Shown here: positions 23,501-34,335 of the stretch, piece after piece
How positions within the stretch are numbered: position 1 is the stretch's first letter
How the letters are laid out: each line of letters starts with the position of its first letter
NCBI GenBank assembly: GCA_948567375.1
Contig: OX419760.1
Span: 13,516,001-13,580,000, forward strand
Length of the DNA stretch: 64,000 bases
From: Lunularia cruciata
Taxonomy: Eukaryota > Streptophyta > Marchantiopsida > Lunulariales > Lunulariaceae
Reading direction: 5' to 3'
The notes under the pieces: model-generated
What the model saw: the letters and a program-made list of their open reading frames with translations, nothing else
Database searches by the model: none
Told to the model about the DNA's origin: nothing
Program-made: the position numbers and the translations under genes

Positions 23501-25030
23501 GAAAAATGATGTTGGCAATGTACTAGCATATACTACCCATCTCCAAGCCTTGGATTTACGAGCTAGGATAGTTAGGCAAGCTTCTGATGGGTTTAAAGGA
23601 CTGTCCTAGATTCGATGGTGATTCCGTGCTTCAAGTTGTATTTTTGTGTGCACCACATCACAGCTACCACAGATGATGTTAGTGCATCAATACATGAATA
23701 TGGTACCTTTATTACCATCTCCAAGCCTTAGTTTTAGTAGCTTGGATTTTTAGGCCTAAAGCAGGTCGGTGTTGGAGCAGAGTTGTTGGTGATATCGCTT
23801 GATTGTCCATCACGAGATAGCGACGGAACAACGGAGTATACTACGGATTCTAATACTAATCCTTGGGTATTTGCCTGGTCGTCTATTTTGCACCATGAGG
23901 CAGGGAACCTTTACTCAGTTCAACCACTGAATGTATGCAACAAGTGACAATGATCAGCCTGAAAATCTTCTGTTTTATGTCAAAACCGAGAACAGTGAAC
24001 GCAATTGTCTCATACACTTCCCAAAAGCACGACTAGTTTCGTTGTCATTGTACATGGCAACAAATATGTTGGTGATTTTGCTGGAGTTTCCGTTAAGACA
24101 TACCTCCATAATATTGGAGTATACTAGGGATTCTCTTTCCAATTTGTCACCTCGATTCGCACAATGAGTCGGGTTCAATGTTTGTTACTGAATATGATTG
24201 TCTTTACTTCTGCTTATCTTCGTACTGTTAAATTCACTTTATTTCCATTCCCTTAGATGCAATTCATTTCGATTTGCACATGTTCATGCTTGCATTTCAT
24301 ATGCACTTCAATATGCACGTTCTCGGTTCATGCTTTGTGGGTTCTGGATCCCCCGTTCTTCCAACGCTTCTGCTCCCTTTTCTCAAATATGATCGTCTTC
24401 GACAAGTGGTAGTGATCAGCTTGATCCTCTTCTTTCTCAATCAAAGCCAAAAGGATTGAGCGCTTACCTCTCACCTAATTCCAAAAATATTATTAGTTAT
24501 TTGAGATAGCAAATCTACGTTTTTTATCCTTCTGACTTTTTGAGATGACGATTCCTACAGTCGATCTCTTGAGCAGTACTCCTGAGGATGGCTCAAGCCT
24601 AGTGAAGCATCTTCTTCAAAGCCCCTTAGATCATATTTATGACCAATTCATTCCAAGTCTTTCAAGTTGGATGATTAGATGTTTTTTCTGTTTGCTGAAG
24701 TGCTATTTTGTACGATAGATTAAGATGAAATTTCTTTCCGGCTCGAATATAGGGCGCAATTCGAGCCGGAAGATTATGGCTAGATGTGGCTAGATAAGAC
24801 TCGTTGCTGTCGCTCTGTACTCCTGGAGTTTGTAACATGGTTTTATGATGTGACCGCAGAGAAAGAAAACGGTCCAAAAACAATAAACGATATGAAGTTA
24901 ATTAATGCTGGGAAAGTGCTGGAGAATAACAAGACCCTTGCTGAATCAAGAGTACCGGTTGGTGAGTTACCTGGTGGGGTTATAACAATGCATGTGGTTG
25001 TGCGACCCCCTTCTTCAGATAAAGCTAGTG
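20575..25030 (+). CDS. MUB: Membrane-anchored ubiquitin-fold protein (last exon not found)
   Basis: Exon 1 (20575-20704) begins MAGEDLVELKFRLYDGTDIG and exon 2 (24860-25030) begins EKENGPKTINDMKLINAGK; they join in phase 1. Together they form the beta-grasp ubiquitin fold of plant MUBs, including the typical KFRLxDGTDIGP, STLKESI and LENNKTLAESRVPVGELPGGVITMHVVV blocks. MUBs are prenylated at a C-terminal CaaX box and recruit group VI E2 enzymes to the plasma membrane. Exon 2 ends at a donor (GTAAGC) after DKASG. The short final exon with the CaaX box was not identified, so the C-terminus is open. Intron 1 is unusually long (about 4.2 kb) and T-rich. Confidence 0.9.
24347..24377 (+). repeat. 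Dispersed intronic motif, copy in MUB intron 1
   Basis: A GATCCCCCGTTCTT core followed by CAACGCTTCTGCTCCC. Similar stretches occur in an intron of HISN3 (43386) and an intron of the 50225-54458 gene (51988), always on the coding strand. Function unknown. Confidence 0.55.
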
Positions 25031-27955
25031 GTAAGCCCTTCTTGATCTTTTCACCTCTTGTAAACATGTTATGGTGTTTGATGAACTGACGGATCGATAT
25101 TTTACTTGGTGGTTATGTGAATTCTGCTGGCGAATGTAATTCTCGTGGGGCTATATCCTTCCGGGTTGGGGAGATTGGCATTTGGCACGTGGGTTACGTC
25201 GGCTAGCTAGTACATCTTTGTATGCCAGAGTCATACTGAGGAAAATGAAGTCGCTGGGCATTGATGTTGATAGCTTCGGAATCGGACAACAAGATAATTT
25301 TCTAGTTCTAAGCAAATCATGTCGCTCCCATGTCCACTTGAGTCGGGCCTAATCAAGTGTGCCCATCGTTGCCGTTCGATTCTGTGATGTGAAGCAGAAA
25401 AGCAGCCATCGGACTCTCCGAAGAGTAACAAATGTGCATGCGCAATTCTCTAGCTCTGTATTCCTGCAACCGTCACCATCACAAAATGGATGGAAGTGGC
25501 AAAAGGCTTGTCTATCAGCAACAGCAACTATCATTGAAGCCATCCTTGTTGTGCAAAGCTTCAAGTGAAAGATGTACCCAGTATTCCTTTAGGGGCTGGG
25601 TGGGTCTGCTAGTTTATTTGTTTTAAATCTTCTAGAGAGCAATTCATTCTTGGATAAAGAGGAACTAGAACTGCAATGGATTTAACAGGAAGATCTTGGA
25701 GTGCAAGCAATCGGCTCAGAGCAAAATGCACGTGTCAAAAGTTGCTGAGAGGATGATGGTCTGGACCTTTTAAGGGTCGTTAATGTGGACACTTGTGAGG
25801 AGGCCCCCGTTCTAAAGAGCCCCTCCCGGGTTTTTCGGCACTAATGTGCCTGCAGTGGGATGGTGTCCACATCTCCAGAGGTTTGACCAACAATCTAACC
25901 TTACCTTGCCATTTACTGTCCTCCATTGATCTACCTATACTTCTGTCATCGAGGATCAGGTGGAATGATTCACTATATGGTTCTTTGTCTGGAATATGGC
26001 AAGGCAATGTGTACTCAAATCTCTTCCATCTTTAGTTTCGGTGTAGGAGTATGTATGTGTGTATTGTAAGGGCCGAGTCCCGCGGTTGCTTGAAAGGTTG
26101 CCAAGCTAGGCTTCATAGCTGGTGTTAAAGGTCTTGGTATAATCTACGGCCTGCAGGAATTATGAGTAGAACAGGAAAGGGTTTTCGAAGGTGGTAGAAA
26201 TTACAGACGCATCATTGGTTTATACCTGCAAATTTTACGCAGTATCTCTAATTGTTGTCTTTAGTGGAGTACATGATTATAATTGTCCATTACGCCGAGT
26301 AAAGCTCCCGTTGTGCCAGCGCAGCGTATTATAGCAGACTGTTTCTGGGGTGCGAAATGAATGAACAGTTAAGAAACTGGATTCGCCTGGGGTGTTACAT
26401 TTCGTGGGCCCTTCGGAACCCTTTTCCCAGCGTGGTTATCTCTACATTTGTGACCTACGACTGTGCATTCGTGGCTGGTTCGTTGGTGCTTATAGTCTGA
26501 ATTGCTTGTGAAGGTGCCAAAAACATGTTTGTGACATGTGCATTGACAGTATTTGCTTATTATGAATATCCACTTTACTATGTAACCTTCAAAGTTTATT
26601 TCCTGCATCCTTCATACTGAACGAGTGCACAATATTGGAAAACATGCAGATGGCTTGATGGACTCGGGTACAGTATACTTCCATCTAAGTTCTTTGCACA
26701 GTTACGCAGTTTAAGACGTGTAAAGCAATAGGATGCAGCGGCAATATACATGTGGTTGAATTATTCACCTGAACTTCCGTATTTCTTGCCACAATTCCTT
26801 ACATCTGTCTGGTTTTCGGAGGTTAGTTCGTCCTCAAGGTGAAACTTGAAGGAAATTGGACGATCTTGGGTCCCATAGCTACGGACTCCCTGACTTCCAA
26901 GCCCGGTATGACCATGCCACAAGGAAAACACACCTTGGCAAAACCCATCGTACGGAATGAAACCTTTGTAAAATGTCAGCGTGTGTACATTACTCGTAGT
27001 AGGTCATGAATTAATGAAGTTAATTGTTTCCAGATAGAGAGACAGTTCAGAGTAAGAGTAAATGTGTTTTTTGAAGGTAATCGAAATATCAGGGTGTATT
27101 ACACATGGAATCGGGAGCCTAAATTACACTTCGCTGGACTTTTCGATATGATGGGAAGCCAGTCAAGTGCAATGTACAATAGACTGCTGATTTAACGATG
27201 AAAAAACGAAAATCATCTCCTCTAAACTGAAAGTGACTGATATTTCTTCCTGTCCTTTCCAAATTGAATCCCTGCTAGATATCATGAGTAGTTAAAACTG
27301 ACTTTGATCGTTACATCTCACCAGACCAACAGTACCAGAAACTACCATCTACACCTGTAAGACCCGTCCTACAACTGGATAGAAAGTAGGAGTACGATAG
27401 TCAAAAAACGTTTGAGGTTCCTCTTAATTCTCATGATTGAGAGAAGTAAAACACACACTAGAATCAGAAAATGTCGCCTTAGTGTAAGTCATGGAGCTTC
27501 ATACAGCTTGGGGCTATCTACTACGTCCAAATGTCGATGTTGGTTCTGACTTCCAGACAATACTGGAAACGGCAGACCGCCGGAGCACTACACTGAGGAG
27601 CATCGTACATGATCACGCTTTAGGGTCGCTATAATCGCGTCATCGTCCACTTGACTTGCCAACTTTGTAATGAGGCATACTGCGATTGAGAAGAAACTGC
27701 AGTGCCAAAGGTGGAAAAAAGAAGCTACAGCGTATTAACACAACGTTGCACATCCTAGTCGTAGTGTACGATGTACTCTCACTAGGAGTAACGTATGTCC
27801 ATATCAGTCATCTCCATATCATCGAGTGCTTGGTGCATAGAAGCATATGCATCACTTGAGTGGATTCGATTGGTCCAAAGGAGATCATCACATCAAATGG
27901 TTTGGCCAACGCTTCCAGCAGCAGGTTCATCCGTGGTCCGCACCCTAGTGATTCA
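25031..27955. other. Region between MUB exon 2 and the GST gene
   Basis: It should contain the missing last MUB exon and its 3' untranslated sequence. One phase-compatible candidate at 25720-25748 ends ...KSC without a CaaX box and is not accepted. Nothing else was recognised in about 2.9 kb. Confidence 0.4.
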
Positions 27956-29097
27956 ATGACGATTAAGATATATGGAGTCCTGGATCCCCAGGCACTGGTC
28001 GAGTGTTGATGACTTTGTTCGAGAAGGGCATAAACAGATCCGAGATTGAAATTCTCCACATAAACTTTGAGGCGGGAGAGCAAAAGTCGCCCGATCATCT
28101 CAAGAGACAGGTATGTCGAGCTTGCTTTCGATTTGAAGGCTTTCTTTGAGAGTTGAGCTTTGTCTTCAGATGTCGAAGGGCCTCACTCTGAAGGATACGT
28201 CTGCTGGCTACTTGCAGTCCCAGTCTCATCTCCTTAGAGTGACCAAATTCTTTGACAATCAGGACTTCAGTGTTCCTAGTGTCCTCCTTTCTTTGAAGAT
28301 CAGCATAGGCCATTTATTAGGGCCTAAGATAGGTCAGTGGTCTGAAGACGTACAAGACTGTGGTGGCTTGACAGAAAGAAGTAGTCCTCCATAAGTTTAT
28401 TTGATTTCTGTGGTTCTCGTGGCAGCCATTCGGCCAGGTCCCAGTGCTTGAAAATGGTAACATGATGCTCTACGGTAAGTTTCATCCCTACATGGAAACC
28501 TCAAGGTGAAGTCGTAAGGATAATACAGCAAATTAGTGGTCTAAAACCCCAGATCTTAGACAATGAAAGCTGTTTTTTTCTCCCCTTCCTTCGGCAGAAT
28601 CACGAGCAATCGCCAGAACCATCGCGCACCAGTACGCCAACCAAGGCAATCCTCTATACGGATCATCACCGAAGGATGCGGCCTTGACGGAGCAATGGCT
28701 GGAAGTCGAGAGTCAAAACTACAACGGACCTATCACGAAAATCATCCGCGAAGGGATCGTCCGCCAACTGTACAACAAGCCCATCGACCATGCTGTGATT
28801 GATGCCGAACTCCTCAAGCTTGAATCAGTGCTGGACGTGTACGAGAAGCGCCTCTCCGAGAGCAAATACTTGGCCGGTGATTTCTTCAGTCTGGCTGATT
28901 TGTCCCACATCCCGTACACGTTCCTGATGATCAAAATCGGCGAAATGAGAGATGTCTTCGATGCTCACCCTCACGTCAAGGCTTGGACGGACGACATTTT
29001 TCTCCGTCCGTCTACTCAGAACTGGGTGGAACTGGCGACTCCTCGTTTCCGTCTGTTCAAGAAGCTAGATCGACCAGGGGATGTTAACCATGATTAG
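27956..29097 (+). CDS. GSTF: Phi-class glutathione S-transferase, with an apparent 1-base deletion in exon 1
   Basis: Exons 27956-28110, 28426-28474 and 28598-29097 join in correct phase (0, then 1), for about 234 residues. The N-terminal thioredoxin-like domain starts MTIKIYGVL and continues, one base out of frame, with SPGTGRVLMTL (the region of the catalytic Ser of phi GSTs), then PFGQVPVLENG and ESRAIARTIA. The C-terminal helical domain contains LAGDFFSLADLSHIPY and HPHVKAWTDDI. Exon 1 is 155 bases where 156 are needed, so one base is missing near 27983. This could be a sequence error or recent inactivation; everything downstream is intact. GSTs conjugate glutathione to electrophiles or reduce peroxides in the cytosol. 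Confidence 0.88.
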
Positions 29098-29482
29098 ATG
29101 GACTTGTCCCACAAGTCTAGAAGTAAATTAACTAAGGTAGAGAAAATATAGCGAAAGTTTCTACAAATTTCGCTAGTTGTTGTCCTTCAGGTGTGGTAAA
29201 TATTACTTTGAGAAATATACAAATAGATTAAATATTACCAAACACCATGTGTACTCTTCAAGAGAACACACCAAGGGTATCGTATTTAGTACATTAAGTA
29301 TAATTAGTACACCGTAAACTGTGATATATCACCCATATATGCTTTATTAGCATGGTTGATTATAATGGAAAATATGAAAAATAGTTCTAGTCACTTTATT
29401 GTAATACATAGTCGTATCGATAATAATCATGTAAATGTAATATATGTCATATTGTCATGTAAGTGTAATATGTAATCATATC

Positions 29483-29562
29483 CATACTCTTAGGGCTTAG
29501 TCCATTTTACCTTTTTGTCTTTCCTTGTAAGGCTTTTCATCCTTCATGCATTCTATGTGATC
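29483..29562 (+). mobile_element. Degenerate LINE 3' tail, sense orientation
   Basis: GGGCTTAGTCCATTTTACC, then TGTCTTTCCTTGTAAGGC, CATCCTTCATG and GTGATCGCC, match the reverse complement of the LINE tails at 62467 and 13488 with scattered changes. Confidence 0.65.
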
Positions 29563-30352
29563 GCCTTTTTCTCTTTATTGTAATATTACATTACCTTCAA
29601 TAGCCAATCCTCTCACAATGGGTATATATATCCTAGACTCACATACGTAGTAAATTGATTAAATGAAAGAAGATCATTTTCAAGAATTTCAAGAGTAATG
29701 AGTAGATTATATGAAATATTCAAACTGAAAAATCAATTTAAAATGTTTTTTTTATTTATACAAATAGATGCTTGAGAAGATGAATTCAATATACCATCAA
29801 GATTAATATCGTACAGCATTCGAATGTTAATATTAACTTAATGCCCAGACTGAAAGAATACTCAATGCCCAATTGATATTCTATTGTTTCTTTGGTTAAA
29901 ACTTTAGATGTGATACTTAGTATAATCTACAATCAATTTCTAAAATATGATCCAAATACAATTTTACTTTTCCAATAAAATGTTTAATTATATAGATCGA
30001 CAATTAATATAAAAATAAAATTTAAAAGGAAATATTTGAATATGAGTCGTTTTAGAGGTATTTGTTAAAAGAACAATTCCAAGAAACTATAAGAGATGTT
30101 GGAATTTTGATAAGAGATCTGTGAAAATTCTAGGGAGAAAAGTAGACTTAACTTAGATCCATATTCTAAGCAAATAGGTTTTCTAGTTTCTAGTCAATAT
30201 TATAAACTTTATGTTACATTTGATATTTATTTAATAATTTTTGGGTTGATTATAGGTAGTTGTTGACTATTTCTAAATTTACATAATTTTGAGAAACCTA
30301 CTCGCTATGCATGTATAAATTCATAGCGAGTAACACATTGTGAACTTAGTGA

Positions 30353-31013
30353 AAGGGCAACCGCGTAGAAAACACAAAGGATGGGAAGACCACATCGGGC
30401 CGTACAAGGGTGAGACAAAATAGGTAAAATGGTGCTAAACCCCAATAGAGTCGATATGAAAAATCTAACCTATTGCACCTAAGATAACTGGGCCATGCAA
30501 ATCGTACAGTCTACAAACATCCGAAGAAGCATTACCTAGTGTGATTGATTTTCTATGGATTGCACCAGCCATTGCACTTTGTAGAGCAATGGACACACAT
30601 TGTCTAAAAGATGCTACAAAGTAAGAAAGTGGTCATGGTTAGGCACCATCAACATGATAAGTTCTCGCACACTCCTTGACCAATGGATCAAATGCCATGT
30701 CCATCGCTCCATATAACTCCAAGGCTAGAGGAACAAAGAGGTGACCTTGCTGCATAACCCTATACTTGGAGACCTTGTGAGTTGTTGCTGCACTCGCTGC
30801 CCATCTAGGGGGATGGGTAATCACTCCTTCTGAAATTATATTACACGTAGGGTTTGTAACCACGATATCCGTTACTGGAAACTGATGGTCTTGGACCAAG
30901 TATAAGTTTACCTTGACACATGTCGTCTGTAAAGCATTCGAACGGTCCATCCAAGCAAAGTATCAACTCTCCTCGTACCATAGAAAACATTATGTCCTTC
31001 ATAACATCATTTT
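30353..31013 (-). mobile_element. 5'-truncated LINE fragment with endonuclease-domain remnant
   Basis: About 660 bases aligning with 62467-63130. The coding remnant (30639-30950) reads NLYLVQDHQFPVTDIVVT, then GVITHPPRW, KVSKYRVMQ and FVPLALELYGAMD. This pattern, D...D, then K-x2-KY, then FxPLALE-x2-G, is typical of the C-terminal restriction-like endonuclease region of some non-LTR retrotransposons. Homology stops near 31013, where AT-rich DNA begins, as expected from incomplete reverse transcription. Confidence 0.75.
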
Positions 31014-31108
31014 TGAAATTATACATTATTGTTATTCATTATCCATTGTTATATTATTTTTATTATCATTATTCATTTGTGAAGTTATTCATTGTTCATT
31101 ATTCATGG

Positions 31109-31141
31109 TTCTTCTTCTTCTTCTTCTTCTTCTTCTTCTTC
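31109..31141. repeat. TTC trinucleotide microsatellite
   Basis: About eleven uninterrupted TTC units in non-coding AT-rich DNA. Confidence 0.95.
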
Positions 31142-31886
31142 AATTCATAATGAGTAACATATTGTGAAATTATTTGAGATAATTATATCCATACATTGAT
31201 TAATGACTCTGTTTCGTATATTGATCAAATAACATGAATAATTAAAATTTTAAAATTATTAAATATTTAAGATGGTAAATGAAATCTTCATCCACAAATA
31301 AAATTGGAATAAAAATGGAAATTTTTTAAGAGTTAATTCTAAAAGTTCAAAATTTCCTTGTTGAACTTTTTATAAAAAGTATGAAAACATATTTATTGTA
31401 TTTTTCTAAAATATATCCTTTGTGAAAAAAATTTATTCACACCAAATAACATGTTTACTTTCAGGACCCTACCTTGAATATGTAAATCGTATTGTGACCA
31501 AAATCATAAGAAAGAAATCATAAATTTATAAGAAAGGCATTTTAAATAATTTGATACAACCATGTGAGAAAATCACATTCTATCCATTTTCAGTTATAGT
31601 AATAGACTTATATTAAATAAAAAAAATGAGGAATCATCAATCAGTAAAATATAATTATACATAACTTTGTTGCTTCGAATAAATCAAGCAATTTAAAAAA
31701 ATTAAATATATTATAGTATATTTATTTGATCAAACAAGAGAAAATTATTCCTATATTTTTCTAAAACAATCATACAATACGTCTCAAAGTCTTTGCTTCT
31801 TATAAGTAAATGTAGTTGATGAGTTTTAGAATAAGTTTTAGGACTCCATTAAATTACATTTAATTAAAAAATTTTAATATAAAAAA

Positions 31887-31991
31887 TGTCGTGCGTATAT
31901 ACATCGCTACACAACATACATTGCTGTCAACATCATACACTATAAAAGCACAACTCACACATAAGTCATACATAGACTCTAAAGTGCCACA
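31887..31991 (-). repeat. 105-base repeat A, outer copy at 3' end of retrotransposon copy 2
   Basis: Starts TGTCGTGCG and ends GTGCCACA on the + strand, so it has TG...CA ends like a small LTR. It is nearly identical to 32444-32548, and both flank the LTR-like block. On the element strand it contains a TATA-like TTTTATAGTG. Confidence 0.85.
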
Positions 31992-32443
31992 ATAATCAGA
32001 TTGCTTAACACTTTCAACTCAACTCAACTCAGATCAATACTTGATCTGTCACTCTATAAACTACCAACAACTGGGCACTGATTACAGTCAAGCCACACCC
32101 ACTCAAGCATAGAGAATCCAGGTGACGCTCGCCGGCCTCTGTCCACCATAGCCAGGAACTCGAAGGCTCAACATCAGAGAAGTGAGCTCTCTGGAGCTCA
32201 CTTCCAAACTATACCCCCTGGACTCGAGCTAGCCCTGAAACCCTAACGGTCCCGCTGACGGCACACTCGATGGTGCAAACGGTGCAAAGTGATGGTGGGC
32301 CCCACCGTGAAGTCAGTACCCCGAACACGAAATCTAACCATCAGAAAGTAGTCCCTGAGAAACAGCTAGAATAACTCTAACTACCATCACTGGAACTCCA
32401 GTGTCAGAGCATCTAGATGCGGAACTACAAATGGCGTGATAGC
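31992..32443 (-). repeat. LTR-like block at 3' end of retrotransposon copy 2
   Basis: Matches the 5' LTR 41318-41787 and copy 1 LTR 6249-6699 along its length. The terminal dinucleotides are changed (TAATCAG instead of TGTAATCAG; GGCGTGATAGC instead of GGCGTGACA). It sits between two copies of repeat A and does not lie next to the polypurine tract. Confidence 0.88.
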
Positions 32444-32548
32444 TGTCGTGCGTATATACATCGCTACACAACATACATCGCTGTCAACATCATACACTAT
32501 AAAAGCACAACTCACACATAAGTCATACATAGACTCTAAAGTGCCACA
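32444..32548 (-). repeat. 105-base repeat A, inner copy next to the polypurine tract
   Basis: Near-identical to 31887-31991. Its inner end lies two bases from the polypurine tract at 32551-32560, the position where a 3' LTR should begin. Confidence 0.85.
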
Positions 32549-32550
32549 AT

Positions 32551-32560
32551 CGCCCCCCTA
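32551..32560 (-). promoter_or_regulatory. Polypurine tract (plus-strand priming site) of copy 2
   Basis: On the element strand the sequence is TAGGGGGGCG, followed after two bases by TGTGGCAC, the start of repeat A. Such purine tracts next to the 3' LTR prime second-strand DNA synthesis in LTR retroelements. Confidence 0.75.
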
Positions 32561-32717
32561 GCTGGCGGTTAGGTCCCTCTTACTCCAGATAGCCATCTAC
32601 TCTAAGTATATGGTATACCCTCTAATGGGCAAAGATCAGGAGGCCGGGTGCTATGGAGCCCCATCGTTAGTCGCCTGTCTGCAATCTATACCATATAAAG
32701 AATGAACTAGCTATAGG

Positions 32718-34335
32718 TCAAGTACATCTAGGACATAACCACTGTCCTTGAGGAACCACCGTGAGGGGAGGAGTCATACATGCCATATGCCATCCTCTCG
32801 AACAGCTATCACACACTAACATAGTAGCAGCTCCACCAGAAGAGCCACATAACATACACCTCAAGCCTGCACGTACAAGTGCCAAGCTTGGGTCCATAGT
32901 ACCATCAATGTTTGGGAGGTGGCATGGCGCACAATTGCGCACATGATCCTTCCAAACAACACCATCACGTCCTTCTAACACAAGGACTCCAGATGGCAAA
33001 ACCTCGCGCACTCTCAAGATAGTGCGGCCTGTAGAAACATCAAGTGTCGTCGGTGCTGTCTGCTGTAGATATACATAGTCGCCTGGATGAAATCGACGGA
33101 TCGAGGGTATATAACCTCCTCCTCGAATGGTAGCATAGCGTAAAGTATCTCTATGCTGAGCAATCGCCAAGTTCTCGAAGGCCATCGGCATCACTCTCTG
33201 AAAGATCTCTGCACGCTGAGAACATGCGCTCATCCATACATCAGGGTCATCCAAGTCCAAAACTACAGTAGCATCTCGACAAATGGCTGCAGGTAAATCT
33301 GGATCTCGTCCATAGAGTAGAAAGTATGGAGAGAAGGATGCTAAGGAGGCTTGCCGGCTGAACCGATAGCCCATGGCCAACCAAGGTAACTGGAGATCCC
33401 AATCTCCCAAGTGGCCTCTCTGCAAACCATACTTTTGCAATCCTCTCTTCACCGTCTGAACCACTCTCTCTGCTAAGCCATCTGCCTCAGGGTGATCTCG
33501 AGATGTAGTACTGATCAATCAAAGCCTTGTCACACAAGACCTGAAACTCTCCCAAGAACTCTGTACCCTGATCAGTCAAAACCTCAGCTAGTGCACCAAA
33601 ATGACTAAGAACTCGATCCTGGAATGAGTAAGCTGTCCCTTCACTAGACTTGTCAAGAAGTGCCACCAACTCAATCCACTTGGAGAAGTGCTCCACCATC
33701 ACCAAAACATACCGATGATGTCTCACAGTCAGCGGTAAAGGTCCGGCGAAGTCCAAACTCCAACGGTAACCCAATCCCATGATAGGTAATGGGTGTAACT
33801 GTGGCGTAGGAGCATTGAATGATGCTCTAACTCGGTCACAAACCACACATCTGGCAACAAACTGCTGTACCTCGGTCTGCATACCGCGCCACCAATAATG
33901 ACTCTAGAGTAAGCTATATGTACGCTTTACTCCAAAATGTCCTAGTTCCTCATGAGCATGACGGACCAACTGTGGTCTCTGTGATGGAAGTGGTACTACT
34001 CGCACTCTACCATCCTCCCATACACGCAAAAGGTGTCTACCCTCCAATCTGAACCGTCTGGCTCGCTGAAGAACACGGTCTCTCTCCTTGGCCCCAACTG
34101 TGCCACCCACAACACCAGTGCGAAGATAGTCCATCACTAAGACATCATCATGAATGTCTCACTGAATTGTACCAATATCTTCACTCTCTGGATCTGTGAC
34201 CTCAATAACTCCTCCTGTATGCGCTGAGAGAGATACCACCAAAGTCTCTGCAAATATACACAGAAAGGCCGATGCATGCCAACCTGGCACCATCTCCTCA
34301 TCTGTCTCACCATGCCAACGTGCTCTGGTCTGATC
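32718..34335 (-). pseudogene. Integrase with C-terminal PHD finger (copy 2, broken)
   Basis: Three pieces: 33904-34137, 33487-33882 and 32718-33518. The first pieces carry the zinc-binding HHCC domain (HEELGHFGVKRTYSLL ... CVVCDRV). The DDE core follows: WSLDFAGPLP, VLTDQGTEF and HPEADGLAERVVQTVKRGL, which insert cDNA into the genome. After a GDYVYL region the protein ends with a canonical C4HC3 PHD finger (C-x2-C-x11-C-x2-C-x4-H-x2-C-x14-C-x2-C, at 32721-32858) with the usual Trp before the last pair. PHD fingers commonly bind histone H3 tails. Breaks: stops at about 34161 (TGA) and 33904 (TAG), and a frameshift near 33500. The PHD piece itself is intact. Confidence 0.9.

Larger units (their letters stand above)
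29098..31886. other. AT-rich block with LINE relics
   Basis: Strongly AT-rich non-coding sequence between GST and retrotransposon copy 2. It contains a degenerate sense-strand LINE tail (29483-29562), a 5'-truncated minus-strand LINE (30353-31013) and a TTC microsatellite (31109-31141). No gene is supported. Confidence 0.6.

Noticed and set aside
21855..23609. Several + strand frames of 70-120 codons in the MUB intron
   Set aside because: They are Leu/Phe/Ser-rich products of T-rich intron sequence, without domains.
25720..25748. Candidate last exon of MUB
   Set aside because: The phase fits, but it ends ...KSC with no CaaX box and the acceptor is not distinctive.
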